From contig NZ_BPQO01000004.1 of assembly GCF_022179285.1 (NCBI RefSeq), forward strand, positions 222,220 through 286,219: DNA of 64,000 nucleotides. The letters run 5' to 3'. The notes under the pieces were generated by a model. The model searched no databases, was not told the DNA's origin, and worked only from the letters and a program-made list of their open reading frames with translations. Position 1 is the stretch's first letter; each line of letters opens with the position of its first letter. This stretch comes from Methylobacterium hispanicum. GTDB lineage: Bacteria; Pseudomonadota; Alphaproteobacteria; Rhizobiales; Beijerinckiaceae. Both the position numbers and the translations under genes were made by a program. Below are positions 19,081 through 28,730 of the stretch, piece after piece.

Positions 19081-20005
19081 TGTAAGTAACCCTATCGTTG
19101 CGCTCTTTGTCTAAAAGCTTGCGTGCAAAATCGCCATCGGAGCAGCTGGCCTCCTCAAGATGCATTGCATAGACCAATGGTACTTAGTGTTGGCTGGCGC
19201 ATAGGTATTAATGGCCCAGATTGTGTTGGTCTTTACCGCTCTCGGTAACAGACCGAGCGCGAATCCATAATACAGGTGATTCTACGTCACCGTGCCGGCG
19301 CCCGGACCTGGAGGGTCGATCCGAGAGGAGTTTTTCCCGCCGACCACGCCGGCGGGACCAGCGCCGATCCAGGGTACGGGTGGGATGCATTTTAGGAACT
19401 GCGCCAGGCCGGATTCAACGGTTGGCCGGTCATCGTTCCTTCGTGGCGACGCACTCACGGCTGCCGCCGTATGGGGAAGCCGAAAGCAGGCAACAGCACG
19501 AGCGCCGGAGTGGCGGACGGCGATCCGTCGCGCCGGCCTACAGCCCCGCGAGGGCGCAAGGAAAGAACGACGGGCACGTGAATCCGGCAAGCCGACCGGC
19601 AATCATATCGATGGAAGGAACGAACGAGGTGGCTTCCCATTTTCCTTACGGGTGTCGACCCTGGCGTTCCTATCGGGAGTGGGGTGTTCGGATGTATCCA
19701 ACCGCAAGTGCCGAGGCCGCCCTGCCGACGGCGCCCGTGCTTTTCGCGCAGGCTGCGGCGGGTCGCCGCTGCACTTCGCTGGTGCCTGCCGGACCGGCTT
19801 CGTCGGCCTCCGAGAAGAGTTCGGGAGCAAGGTGCGGGTCTGATTTGCCGCATTCGACCGCTTCGCGGCCTCGTACAAGATTTGTTGAGGTCCTCCTCTG
19901 CGCCGTACGGGCATCCACCCTCTCCCCCTTAAGTATTATACACCGCGGCGTCGGATATGAACCATCCAGCGAGCTGGACCGTTCAGCCCTGGCCGGTTCC
20001 ACCTC
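19081..20005. other. About 0.9 kb without a supported gene
   Basis: The left part (19080-19280) is AT-rich and looks intergenic. The rest has long overlapping frames on both strands, none with a domain, good ribosome site or biased codon use. Possibly decayed coding DNA. Confidence 0.35.
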
Positions 20006-20380
20006 ATGAAGAAAGTCATCCGCATCCATCCACTCCTTGCGGCGCAAAATCACGGCGGCGATCACAGCCCCCGGTCACTGCCGACCGCCGCGAACCGCCT
20101 GGACCTCGCTGCCCAGGTGGCGGCCGCCGGGATGGAGTCCGCCCGGCCAGTTCCGGATTGGGTATCGGCCTCCCCCGGTATCCGCACGCACCTTCGCGTT
20201 GCTTCCGGGATGGCCATAGCCCGCTCGTCGGCGCCTGCCGCCCCGGAGGTCGTGCTTCATTCCCCCGCGATCATCGGCGAGGCCACGTCCCCCAGCATCC
20301 CCCATCGGGATCTCCCTACGGGATGGCCGCGCGAAGGCGAGGACTTCCCGCCCGACCAGTCCCGTCCGAGGTCGTGGTGA
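20006..20380 (+). CDS. Hypothetical protein, 124 aa, coupled to a small membrane protein
   Basis: Starts MKKVIRIHPLLAAQ and is rich in Pro, Ser and Ala, without membrane segments. No family recognised and no strong Shine-Dalgarno. The reason to take it as real is its end: its TGA (20378-20380) overlaps the GTG start of the next small gene, the GTGA arrangement of coupled genes. Confidence 0.4.
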   Translation: MKKVIRIHPLLAAQNHGGDHSPRSLPTAANRLDLAAQVAAAGMESARPVPDWVSASPGIRTHLRVASGMAIARSSAPAAPEVVLHSPAIIGEATSPSIPHRDLPTGWPREGEDFPPDQSRPRSW

Positions 20381-20514
20381 AGTCCGCCCAGGTTCGAAGG
20401 GTGCTGGGCATCATCCTCGTCTTCCTGCTCATGGCCGTCGCCGGGTTGGCCTTGGGACGCATCCTTGCCGGCGAGGGCTATCAATCGGTCTACGAGTTGT
20501 TCGGCCCCGTATGA
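20377..20514 (+). CDS. Small single-pass membrane protein, 45 aa
   Basis: Starts at GTG 20377, five bases after GAGG. Basic N-terminus (KSAQVRRV), then one strong transmembrane helix (LGIILVFLLMAVAGLALGRIL) and a short acidic/aromatic tail ending ELFGPV. It overlaps the previous gene by four bases and lies 96 bp before recQ. Function unknown. Confidence 0.55.
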   Translation: MKSAQVRRVLGIILVFLLMAVAGLALGRILAGEGYQSVYELFGPV

Positions 20515-20610
20515 GGCCGACGGCCGAAGAGCGGTCCCTCCCCGCATGGCCCCAGCCATTTGGCCTTTGCGGCTGGTCGGGCCATGAGGGTTCCGAGGAG
20601 TGCGCGAAGC

Positions 20611-22491
20611 ATGAAACGGGAACCGCTTGCAGTCCTGCGCGAGGTGTTCGGGCATGCGGAGTTCCGCGGCCCGCAGGAGCAAGTCATCCACCACGTGGTC
20701 GCAGGCGGCGATGCGATCGTTCTGGCGCCGACGGGCATCGGGAAGTCCGCGACCTTCCAGGTCGCCTCGCTCTGCCGCGAGGGTACGGGCGTGGTCGTCT
20801 CGCCGCTGATCGCGTTGATGCAGGACCAAGTCCAGCAGCTTGAGGCCGCCGGCGTGCGCGCCGCCTTCCTGAACTCGACCCAGAGCCAGGACCAGCAGCG
20901 GCGCGTCCGGGACGAGTTCTCAGCCGGACGCCTGGATTTCCTGTACGTGACCCCGGAGCGCGTCGCGCTGCCCGGCTTCCAGTCCCTGCTCGCGAAGACC
21001 AGGATCTCATTGATCAGCGTCGACGAGGCGCACTGCATATCGCAATGGGGTCACGATTTCCGGCCGGAATACAGGGAGCTGGGCAAGCTGAGGACTTTGT
21101 TTCCTCACGTGCCGTTCATCGCCCTGACGGCCACGGCCGACCAGCAGACCCGGGCCGACATCGCCCGCGGCCTCTGCCTCGAAGACGCCCTCATGGTGAC
21201 GACGAGCTTCGACCGGCCGAACATCGATCTCACGATCACGCCCCGCGAGAGCGCCAACGACCAGCTCCTGGCGTTCATCAGGGCCGGAGGCAAGGGCGAG
21301 ACGGGCATCGTCTACTGCCTCTCCCGGAAAAAGGTCGAAGCGACGGCGGCATGGCTGAAGCGGCGCGGCGTCGACGCCATCCCCTATCACGCCGGCTTCG
21401 ACGCGCAGACGCGCAGCAGAACCCAGAAGGCCTTCATCGAGCAGGACGGCCTCGTCCTGGTCGCCACGATCGCGTTCGGCATGGGGATCAACAAACCGAA
21501 CGTGAGGTTCGTGGCCCATGCGGATCTGCCGTCGTCGGTCGAGGCATATCAGCAGGAGATCGGTCGCGCCGGCCGCGACGGGCTGCCGTCGAGAGCCATG
21601 ATGCTCTACGGGGCCCAGGACATCGTCCAGCGAAGGCGAATGATCGAGGAGGGCGATGCCGATCCGAACATCAAGAGGACGGAGATCGCCAAGCTGAATG
21701 CCCTGGTCGGTCTCGCGGAAACGGTCGGCTGCCGTCGCCAAGCCGTGCTCAACTACTTCGGAGAGACCCACGCCGGCAACTGCGGCTCCTGCGACACGTG
21801 CCGGTCCCCGGCCGCGACCGTCGACGCGAGCGTGGCCGCGCAGAAGTTCCTGAGCGCCGTCTACCGCACCGGGCAGCGCTTCGGTGCGGCCTACGTGATC
21901 GACGTGCTGCGGGGCAAGTCGTCCGACAAGCTGCGCCGCAACGGGCACGACAAGCTGCAGACCTTCGGCATCGGCGCCGATATGGACGCTTCCGCTTGGC
22001 AGGGCGTGCTGCGCCAGCTCGTCGTCCAAGAGGCCATCGTCGTCGACCACGACGCCTTCGGAGGCCTGAAGTTCGGTACGGCCGCCCGGGCGATCCTGAA
22101 GGGCGAGACCAAGGTCGTGATGCGTGAGGACCGCCGGATGCGGGCGACCGACGTCATGTCGTCGCTCAAGGCTTCCGTCGCCGCCAAGCAGCAGCTGGCC
22201 CCGGAGGACGAGGATCTGTTCCAGACGCTCAAGGCGCTCCGCTCGGAGCTCGCGCGCCAGTCCGGCGTGCCGGCCTACGTCGTCGCCCAGGACACCACTC
22301 TGCTCGCGATCGCCCGGATCAAGCCCGCGGACGTCCAGGCCATGGGCCTCGTGCCCGGCTTCGGGCAGGCGAAGATCGCAAAATACGGCTCGGCCTTCGC
22401 GGCCGCCGTCGTCGGCCACCTCCACGAGAACGGGCTCGACGACGTGGAGCCTGCCGAGGCCGAGGACATTCTCGGTGCGCCGAGCCCTTGA
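20611..22491 (+). CDS. recQ: RecQ-family ATP-dependent DNA helicase
   Basis: A 626-residue 3'-5' superfamily 2 helicase. Seen: motif [10 protein letters not shown] (Ile replaces the commoner Gly/Ser), motif II DEAH with the RecQ aromatic loop [12 protein letters not shown], motif III ALTATA, motif [20 protein letters not shown] and motif [13 protein letters not shown] zinc-binding RQC region follows (NCGSCDTC plus an upstream Cys) and a C-terminal HRDC domain (AIKPADV through [13 protein letters not shown]). ATG 20611 has GAGGAG ten bases upstream. Works in recombination and repair; RecQ-like helicases are also frequent passengers in defence islands, and this one is probably accessory rather than the chromosomal copy. 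Identity is secure, the role here is inferred. Confidence 0.92.
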   Translation: MKREPLAVLREVFGHAEFRGPQEQVIHHVVAGGDAIVLAPTGIGKSATFQVASLCREGTGVVVSPLIALMQDQVQQLEAAGVRAAFLNSTQSQDQQRRVRDEFSAGRLDFLYVTPERVALPGFQSLLAKTRISLISVDEAHCISQWGHDFRPEYRELGKLRTLFPHVPFIALTATADQQTRADIARGLCLEDALMVTTSFDRPNIDLTITPRESANDQLLAFIRAGGKGETGIVYCLSRKKVEATAAWLKRRGVDAIPYHAGFDAQTRSRTQKAFIEQDGLVLVATIAFGMGINKPNVRFVAHADLPSSVEAYQQEIGRAGRDGLPSRAMMLYGAQDIVQRRRMIEEGDADPNIKRTEIAKLNALVGLAETVGCRRQAVLNYFGETHAGNCGSCDTCRSPAATVDASVAAQKFLSAVYRTGQRFGAAYVIDVLRGKSSDKLRRNGHDKLQTFGIGADMDASAWQGVLRQLVVQEAIVVDHDAFGGLKFGTAARAILKGETKVVMREDRRMRATDVMSSLKASVAAKQQLAPEDEDLFQTLKALRSELARQSGVPAYVVAQDTTLLAIARIKPADVQAMGLVPGFGQAKIAKYGSAFAAAVVGHLHENGLDDVEPAEAEDILGAPSP

Positions 22492-22942
22492 GGCTGTTCT
22501 GGAGCGCCCACGCCGAGGCGGGTCCGATGCCCCGCTCCTTGGTCGGGGGACCCGAAGCGAGGCCGGATGGAAAACGGGAGCCGGTCCCGAGCCGAGTGTG
22601 TTCCCCGACGCCCAGTCGTACCATGCCCCGGGATGGCTGGTAGCCTCGGCGAAGCGCTTCGCGCCTCTGGAATGGAGGCCGACGTAGTCGACGAGGCTCG
22701 GCGCCGCCTCAGACCGGTGCTCGGAACCATGGTGATCTCGGCGGGACGTTGTTCCGCTTGGGCGCGATGGGCAGCTCCCGGGGCAGTTAATCTGGGATTG
22801 CCGTGAAGACGGGCATTCTTCTCACTTGCCAACGTGGCATCAAACATATTGGAAACATGAATCGAGTCAGCAACTGACATTCAGAAGCCGTTCATCGCTT
22901 GCGTACTTGGATGCTGCCACGAAATTGCATGCGGGGACGACC
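22492..22942. other. Gap of about 450 bp with no supported gene
   Basis: Upstream part continues GC-rich after recQ. From about 22,820 the sequence becomes AT-richer before the next start and probably holds its promoter, although no clear -35/-10 pair can be named. Confidence 0.35.
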
Positions 22943-23278
22943 ATGAAGAAGCTTGCCCTTTCGACCCTGGCCACCGCCGTTGCCGGGTCGCTCCTCCTGA
23001 GTTCGGCCGCGGAAGCCCGACCGGGCTACCGCGGCGGCGGCTACTACGGCGGACACGGTGGTTACGCACGTCAGGGGGGCTACGGCGGATACCGTCACTA
23101 CGGTCACCGCCGCGGCGGCAACATCGGCGGCGCCCTCGCGGCGGGCGCGTTCCTGGGCATCCTGGGAGGCGCGATCGCGGCCTCGCAGGCGCCGTCCTAC
23201 GGCTACGGGTATGCGCCAAGCTACGGCTACGGATATGCCCCGGCCTACGGCTACGGCTATCCCGCCTACGGGTATTGA
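22943..23278 (+). CDS. Secreted Gly/Tyr-rich protein with glycine zipper
   Basis: 111 residues. Signal peptide MKKLALSTLATAVAGSLLLSSAAEA with cleavage after AEA, then a His/Gly/Tyr-rich region (GGYYGGHGGYARQGGYGGYR), a hydrophobic glycine-zipper helix (GGALAAGAFLGILGGAIAA) and a tail with three-to-four copies of YGYGYAP. Proteins of this build are common secreted or outer-surface proteins in Methylobacterium and relatives; function is unknown. ATG 22943 follows GGGGACG. A terminator hairpin lies 25 bp after the stop. Confidence 0.75.
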   Translation: MKKLALSTLATAVAGSLLLSSAAEARPGYRGGGYYGGHGGYARQGGYGGYRHYGHRRGGNIGGALAAGAFLGILGGAIAASQAPSYGYGYAPSYGYGYAPAYGYGYPAYGY

Positions 23279-23302
23279 GCAAAGCCGGCATATCACTTCG
23301 GG

Positions 23303-23325
23303 GGGCGCCTTCGGGCGCCCTTCTG
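23303..23325 (+). terminator. Rho-independent-type terminator hairpin
   Basis: Stem GGGCGCC (23303-23309), TTCG loop (23310-23313), stem GGCGCCC (23314-23320), followed by the T-containing run TTCTGCGTTT. It sits directly after the Gly/Tyr-rich protein gene. Confidence 0.65.
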
Positions 23326-23756
23326 CGTTTCATGCGGCGTCGTCGGGAGCGGGATCCTCCTCCGGCGTTCGTGACCGTTGCCTCTGGGCCCAACCACCCT
23401 GCACAAGAGCCCGATCAAGCCCGCCTCGGCCGGCGGCGAGGTCGCAAGGGATGTCGGGCCGCCGCGCTCCGCGTGCTCGAGGCGTCTTTCGCCCGACCCG
23501 GCGATGATGCCTCTCCGCCGCGGAGTGAGGCTCCGGGCCTGCCGGTGCACGATCCCGAGTCCGCTTGGAATAATGATCTCAGACTCTGCCGCATGGTGGC
23601 CGGCGCAGAACCCTTCGAGCGGCGCGTCGAGACCGAACGTCTGCAACTTCCAGTTCCAATCGGTGGATCAATTTTACGCACTTTCCTCGGAAAGGGTGTA
23701 GCCATGCCTGCTACATTGAGTGCCTGAGATCAGGGCGCGGGGCAGGCCAAGCAGAA
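23326..23756. other. About 430 bp without a supported gene
   Basis: No open frame with a domain or plausible start. The last 150 bp are AT-richer and probably carry the promoter of the following secreted protein. Confidence 0.35.
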
Positions 23757-24107
23757 ATGAAAAAGATATTTACTCTCGCTGCGTGCTTCATCTCAGCCTC
23801 CATGCATGTAGATGCAGCCAGAGCGTTGGACGGAACCGGATGGTGGGTCTTGATAGGCTCTTTCCCCGCAGAGTTGAAAGACACCAACGCCGAGCATCGC
23901 TATATGGAAGCAAAGGCCCGGCCTTGTGGGCTGCGCTACTTCAATGATCGCTCCGGCAAGTGGCTTGGATTCAGTGAAGGTCGTACGGCTTTCGTTTCGC
24001 GCGGCGCGCCCTTTCCGAGCAAAGCTCAGGCCGAAGGCGAGCGGCAACGCATCCGGCAATGCTTTCCAGATGCGTATGTCAAGTATGGGCAATACCTGGG
24101 CGAGTAG
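23757..24107 (+). CDS. Secreted SPOR-like protein, 116 aa
   Basis: Signal peptide MKKIFTLAACFISASMHVDAARA, then WWVLIGSFPAE, which matches the first strand of SPOR (sporulation-related, peptidoglycan-binding) domains. The end FPSKAQAEGERQRIRQCFPDAYVKYGQYL matches the last helix and strand (pSKAqAe...l...FPdAyVk). Two cysteines (in RPCGLRY and IRQCFP) could form a disulfide. Probably periplasmic. SPOR match is by pattern only. Confidence 0.6.
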   Translation: MKKIFTLAACFISASMHVDAARALDGTGWWVLIGSFPAELKDTNAEHRYMEAKARPCGLRYFNDRSGKWLGFSEGRTAFVSRGAPFPSKAQAEGERQRIRQCFPDAYVKYGQYLGE

Positions 24108-24185
24108 TTTCCTTGGTACGATCGGCGATCCGTCCACTCATGGCGGTGCCGCCGCTTCGTAGTGATTTGTGCTGGTAGTGTTCCG

Positions 24186-25238
24186 ATGCAGTTGATGATC
24201 CCAAAGGATATGGTCAGAACGTCGGTGGCGTCTCCGGACGTCGCTCGGCCTGGGTTGCCGTTCGCCTCCAAGATCCTGATCGGATCTGCGGCCAGTGCCG
24301 TGCTTGCAGTTGCCGCAGCCGGATTGGCCCTCACGTTCGGCAGCAGCGCCGCGATCGGTTTCGAGCCGGTTGCGAAGTCATCCAGTTCCGGAGGACTGGC
24401 CCCCCTGTCTCGGTCCATCCCCGCCGAAGCGTCGCAGATACCGCCACAGCCAGTCGCAACCGAAGCGAATGTGCCGATATTCCGCATGCCCGATGAGGCC
24501 TTGAACTCAGGTGCTGGCAGGCATGGCCAGCGGCCAGAGACAGAATCCTACGTGGCAGCCGACAGTGCAGCCCGCATGCCTTACGAGGGCCGCTGGTATG
24601 CAAAGTATCATGCAGATTGCTACAATGGCACCGACGATTCAGAGAGGGTGCCTCTGCGTTTCACTTCGAGCAATCTGAAGTTCTATGAAACCAGCTGCAA
24701 CGTTCGGTCTGTAAGACGATTGGGCGGCAGATTCAATCTCAAGTCCAAATGTACGTTTGAGGGAATATACTCGGAATCGAATATCACTCTCGACTTTGTC
24801 GATGCCGACACCATGCGTGTCAACGCCTATGAAGCAGCTGGCATCGATGGCGCGCTTTACAAGCGGTGCAAACCGAAACAGAACGCGCACGCCCTGCCAT
24901 CGGCGCCGAACGCTGAAAGAACGGCAGCCTCTCATCCGAAAAGGCCCCGTAGATCCGAGGTCGAACGCTGCTCTGGCGTTTTCATTCGCGACTCATGTGG
25001 GCCAAATAAGATTGGCTGCAGCGTCCCCAAAAAGGCTGGAGATACAGCGGATTTCATGGCGTCCGACCAGACCGACGGCGTCAGGACCTACGTCGTTTAC
25101 CGGATGGACCATTATGCGGCATCGGATGTCCGATTGGAGCCCAATTGCCGGTTGCCCAGTTACAACATCGATTCGGAGATTCGCAGACGACAAAGCAATT
25201 TACGGATGATCGACCAGATCCTGTCGGGCCGCCCTTGA
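24186..25238 (+). CDS. Membrane-anchored hypothetical protein
   Basis: About 350 residues. A transmembrane helix (ILIGSAASAVLAVAAAGLALTFG) near residue 40 is followed by a Ser/Pro linker and then a periplasmic cysteine-rich part: RWYAKYHADCYNGTDDSERVP, then SCNVRSVRRLGG and KCTFEGIYSES, and a second module with CSGVFIRDSCGPNKIGCSVP. Cysteines occur in pairs, suggesting disulfides. No family recognised. The start is uncertain: ATG 24186, 24198 and 24213 are all possible. Composition is lower in GC than the rest of the window, which suggests acquired DNA. Confidence 0.55.
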   Translation: MQLMIPKDMVRTSVASPDVARPGLPFASKILIGSAASAVLAVAAAGLALTFGSSAAIGFEPVAKSSSSGGLAPLSRSIPAEASQIPPQPVATEANVPIFRMPDEALNSGAGRHGQRPETESYVAADSAARMPYEGRWYAKYHADCYNGTDDSERVPLRFTSSNLKFYETSCNVRSVRRLGGRFNLKSKCTFEGIYSESNITLDFVDADTMRVNAYEAAGIDGALYKRCKPKQNAHALPSAPNAERTAASHPKRPRRSEVERCSGVFIRDSCGPNKIGCSVPKKAGDTADFMASDQTDGVRTYVVYRMDHYAASDVRLEPNCRLPSYNIDSEIRRRQSNLRMIDQILSGRP

Positions 25239-25426
25239 GAGCGGCTCAGCACGGTTCGAAGTGATCGAAGATGCCGAGGCGGACAGAGAGGCCGGTCAGG
25301 GTACCATCGATGTCGGCCGTCGCTCGTGGCGCACGGGCGGTCGGCGGACCCGCCTGAACCAAGCGTGCAGGCGCTCTATCGTCCAACCTCAAGGGAACTA
25401 CCCCTCCCTGCCATCGGAGCTGCCCC

Positions 25427-26041
25427 CTATTCCTTGAGTTCGGAGATTTCCCGGACGGTTCCGAAACCGGCCCGGAGCCGGAACTGGAAGCCCTGCAGGC
25501 AGGCCTCCAGCAGTTCGCCGTCCATCTCGGAGCGACACGCGTCCACCGCCTGGATCTCTTCGTCTACGGACCTCATACCGGCTTCCGAGGCCAACGCTGA
25601 TGCGGGCACCCCGTCGACGACGACCAGCAGCGGTGTTCCTCCGCCGGCGAGGAACCTCTCGAGGGCCGTGAACCGGTTCCGCAGGGTGGCCGCGGCAGCG
25701 GCGTCCACGACGTCGAGTCGTTCGAGGGCTTCCGCGCACTGCGACAGGATCTCGCCGCCGAAGGCCGCCCCGCTGCGAGCGTATCGGATCGCAGGCGTGC
25801 GGCACGCAGCGACGTAGAGTTCGCCGTGCTGCCAGTTCGCGTGTCCGGTCGATTGCTCGAGAATGTTGGCTTGGTACCACTCGGGCTCGACGCCGGCGCC
25901 CTGAAGATGCGCCCACGTCGCCCGCAGAAGGGCGATCGCGTCCTCCGCATGCGGCCAGGGGCGCGTGGTCCCGCCGACCTCGAAGAGATCGCGGAAGTGA
26001 CTGGAGGTGCCGTGATACAAGGGGAACGTGATGTGCTGCAC
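25427..26041 (-). CDS. ART-like LYHGTS protein, about 204 aa
   Basis: From GTG 26041 the protein reads VQHITFPLYHGTSSHFRDLF; L-Y-H-G-T-S is the first-strand hallmark of PARP/DUF3990-type ADP-ribosyltransferase-like folds. Later segments include GHANWQHGELYVAACRT (possible second strand) and LLVVVDGVP near the C-terminal third. An ATG at 26095 would add 18 residues of unlikely composition; GTG 26041 places the fold at the very start and has AGGA just upstream. If active it would modify a protein or nucleic acid using NAD; catalytic residues cannot be confirmed here. Probable toxin or effector of the island. Confidence 0.55.
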   Translation of the reverse strand: MQHITFPLYHGTSSHFRDLFEVGGTTRPWPHAEDAIALLRATWAHLQGAGVEPEWYQANILEQSTGHANWQHGELYVAACRTPAIRYARSGAAFGGEILSQCAEALERLDVVDAAAAATLRNRFTALERFLAGGGTPLLVVVDGVPASALASEAGMRSVDEEIQAVDACRSEMDGELLEACLQGFQFRLRAGFGTVREISELKE

Positions 26042-26071
26042 GGGTCCTGGATCCCCTCCGAGCGCCTGCCC

Positions 26072-26425
26072 ATGACATCCCGTGGTCCGCGCCACAAGGG
26101 CGACGTCGCCTCCCGGTCCTTGGCCGGATCAGCTCAGGGTTGCCGATTCCGCGAGTTGCCCCACCTTCGCGCCCAACAGGCTGGCGATGGGTCGGCGCAA
26201 CATCGAGGGGGGCCTTTGCCGAGCAATGCAGACCGATCGGGCGCGGGCCGGCGGCGACCTCCGGAACTGCAGGAGGACCCTCGCTTCGAGGAGCGTCTGA
26301 AGGCTATCAACGAGCTCAGGCGGCGGAAGGGATGGCCGACCATTTCCGTCACCGGGGATGCGCCTCGGACCGAGAGCGCCTTGCGATACTTCGCCGAGCG
26401 TAGCGGCGTCGACTTGCCGCCATAG
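26072..26425 (+). CDS. Possible small protein, low support
   Basis: The frame ends with a protein-like, charged helix pattern (FEERLKAINELRRRKG, then SALRYFAERSGVDLPP), but the first 60 residues look like the shadow of non-coding DNA and no ribosome site is visible at ATG 26072. The true start may be further in, giving a protein of only 60-70 residues. No family recognised. Confidence 0.3.
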   Translation: MTSRGPRHKGDVASRSLAGSAQGCRFRELPHLRAQQAGDGSAQHRGGPLPSNADRSGAGRRRPPELQEDPRFEERLKAINELRRRKGWPTISVTGDAPRTESALRYFAERSGVDLPP

Positions 26426-26479
26426 CGCTTACCGAGGGGGCGGGCTCACGGCCAATGGACCGGACGAGCTCGCCGCCGG

Positions 26480-27247
26480 TCAGGGAGACGGCGAGTTGGG
26501 TACGTCGCCTGCGGACACCCGGATACGCGCATCGACGAGCTGCTCGAAGGCAGCCTTGTGACGGGGGTGCACCTCGAGATTCCGACAAAGCCAGTATTTC
26601 AGGCTCCTAGGATCCTGGTCGCTCGACCACGCATCGAGCAGGCGGCCGGCTTCAGCGAGGCCGGTCGCCGCGATCGCGTCACCGTCCATCATTTTCTGCG
26701 AGCGCCGCCACCACGAGTAGTAGTCGCTGAGATCCATGCCCGTCACGTAGCGGGATGCCTGGAACTCCTGCCGGATCGCTTCGAACTCGACCTGAGTGCA
26801 GGGTGTCTCCTTGAACGCCCGGTCGTAGCGGAACCGGATCCATGCGGCTTCGCCGACTTTTTCGCCACCGTCCTCCAGCAGGCTTACGAACAAGAGTTCC
26901 TTGGCGCGCAGGAGGTCCACGAGTTCCTGCCAAGCGAGCCGGAAATCCTCCCCCTCCCGCCGGAGCGGGACGCCGACCTCGGTCAGCATCTCGAACAATG
27001 GTACGCGCCGGACCGCCTTCAACGCCTTCGCCGTTTCCGCGAACTCGCGCGAGCCGGCCGCGAGTTCGGCCACGACGTCGCCGTTTACGGCAAGGGCGAG
27101 CCGGACGATCCGTGGCTTGTGGGAGTCGACCTTGCTCCCCCCGTAGTGGTTCTTCGTTCCGGCCAGAGCCATCTCGACCCGACCTACGATCGCGAACTCG
27201 GCGGGATCCCCGCCCAAGGCCTTGACGCGTTCGCTCAGCAGTTCCAT
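26480..27247 (-). CDS. Hypothetical protein, 255 aa
   Basis: ATG 27247 has GAAGGAG eight bases upstream. Begins MELLSERVKALGGDPAEFA. Segments VRLALAVNGDVVAELAAG and ELLFVSLLEDGGEKVGEAAWIRFRYDR suggest an alpha/beta core; a basic aromatic stretch DYYSWWRRSQKMM lies near residue 180. Soluble, no signal peptide. No family recognised. Lies between the ART-like gene and the AbiE pair on the same strand. Confidence 0.6.
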   Translation of the reverse strand: MELLSERVKALGGDPAEFAIVGRVEMALAGTKNHYGGSKVDSHKPRIVRLALAVNGDVVAELAAGSREFAETAKALKAVRRVPLFEMLTEVGVPLRREGEDFRLAWQELVDLLRAKELLFVSLLEDGGEKVGEAAWIRFRYDRAFKETPCTQVEFEAIRQEFQASRYVTGMDLSDYYSWWRRSQKMMDGDAIAATGLAEAGRLLDAWSSDQDPRSLKYWLCRNLEVHPRHKAAFEQLVDARIRVSAGDVPNSPSP

Positions 27248-27620
27248 GCCGGACACTCCTTCGATGCCGCGAAAGTCTGCCAGGGCGGCGCAAGCCGCAA
27301 CCTCGTTTCGAACCGGGCGGCCGATCGCAGCCTGGGAGAACCTCTCTTCGAAAGATTTCGTAAACCAATCAAGAAGGAATGAATCTCGGATCGCACCATC
27401 TCGCGACCGTTCGATTGATGGCCGACTCCGGGCTGGGTAGACCTACTTCATCGACCGACGGATCAAGCTCCGTTCGGATCGTCTGTCGACTTGGGTGGGC
27501 GTGCTTCGTGCATGTCCACCCCTTTCGGTCCCAGAGGCGGAGGGCCTGTCCGCGCCACGAGTCGGCAGGGCGCCGCTTCGCAGCTGAACGGTCGGACGCT
27601 CGCGGCGACCGATCGGCGCG
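27248..27620. other. Gap of about 370 bp without a supported gene
   Basis: No convincing open frame. The upstream sequence of the 255-aa gene and the 3' end of the abiE operon fall here. No strong terminator hairpin was found. Confidence 0.35.
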
Positions 27621-28730
27621 TCAGGCTCCGAACGCCGGTGCCGCCGCCATCGTCGTGTCCCAACCCGGAGCCGAGTTCAGGAGCCGCTCCGCCGAGGCGA
27701 CGCTCTCCAGAATGTCCTGCCAATCCGGAATCTCGCCGTGGATCATCCCGCGCATGGCGGCGTAGTCGGCCTCGAGCGAGCGCGACATCGCGTCGTTCGG
27801 CATCAGCGTCAGGGTGCCGGGCTGCGCAAGGTCGAGACGATGATCCTTCCGGGCGAAGAAAACCTTGCCGTGCTCGACGCAGCGCCGCCCCATCGACAGA
27901 TCCTCAAGCGCGTCCGCTCCATAGCTCGAGCGGATCAGCTGGTGGCAATCGTAGTAGTGCCGGGACAGCCGGTGGCCATTGCCCCTGACATCGCCGCGGC
28001 TCTGCGCCCATTGCCTCTGCTCGTGGAGGATGCGCAGCTTGTCCCAGAGGGTGCGCTCCGGCCGGATCGTCGTCACCCCCGGCACCGCGAGGTCGAAGTC
28101 CGGCACCAGATCCGCCACGTAGGGGAGGATCCGCATGTCCTCGCATGGGTCATGATCCGAACGTGCGCCGCTCTCGATCTTCACGCGCGGCGCGACGTAG
28201 CCGTCGCCCGGGAAGAGAGAGCGATAGGTAAGGAACAACGTCTGCCCGTCAGGATCCTCTTCGAGCGAGGCCGACTCGATCGAGAGCGTTCCTTCGGCGA
28301 GTCGTGCCGACGCTTCGAGCTCGGCGACAAGCATCCCGAGATGCGGAGCCAGCGTCCGGTGCAGATAATGCTGGCAGGCCGTGCGCAGCCCGTCGAGGAC
28401 CCGTTCCCTCGGCCGCCTGCCCATCGACGCCAGATCCTCGACGCTGTCCGGGAAACCGAGGTCCTCGCGAAACATCGAGATGTCGACGTCCTCGCTGAAG
28501 CGTGAGATCAGCCCCCACGCCTTCGACAAGCTCGTTCCGCCCTTGAACAGAGCCCGCGGAGCGTCCGCGGGGCGGCGGTTGAAGAGCGCGTCCAACGTCA
28601 GGGCGACGTAGAAGTCCTTCTCGAGATACCGGGCCGGCATGCCGAGCGCGCTCTCCGCCTCGGCAAAGAGCTGACGGCGATCGGCCTGGTCGAACGAAAG
28701 GAATTCGGCGTAGGCGGGATTGATGCTCAC
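27621..28730 (-). CDS. abiEii: AbiEii-type nucleotidyltransferase toxin
   Basis: A 369-residue protein of the AbiEii/MenT class. Nucleotidyltransferase motif: FKGGTSLSKAW (residues 62-72) followed by FSEDVDISM with metal ligands D81 and D83. Downstream RVKIESGARS and TLWDKLRILHEQRQW fit the family's third and fourth conserved motifs. Such enzymes add nucleotides to RNA (tRNA 3' ends in MenT) and stop growth during phage infection. The GTG start overlaps the antitoxin's TGA by four bases (GTGA), the standard operon layout. Full length with all motifs present, so probably functional. Confidence 0.88.
   Translation of the reverse strand: MSINPAYAEFLSFDQADRRQLFAEAESALGMPARYLEKDFYVALTLDALFNRRPADAPRALFKGGTSLSKAWGLISRFSEDVDISMFREDLGFPDSVEDLASMGRRPRERVLDGLRTACQHYLHRTLAPHLGMLVAELEASARLAEGTLSIESASLEEDPDGQTLFLTYRSLFPGDGYVAPRVKIESGARSDHDPCEDMRILPYVADLVPDFDLAVPGVTTIRPERTLWDKLRILHEQRQWAQSRGDVRGNGHRLSRHYYDCHQLIRSSYGADALEDLSMGRRCVEHGKVFFARKDHRLDLAQPGTLTLMPNDAMSRSLEADYAAMRGMIHGEIPDWQDILESVASAERLLNSAPGWDTTMAAAPAFGA

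Noticed and set aside
23200..23278. Short tandem DNA repeats in the Gly/Tyr-rich gene as a regulatory repeat
   Set aside because: They simply encode the repeated YGYGYAP tail of the protein.
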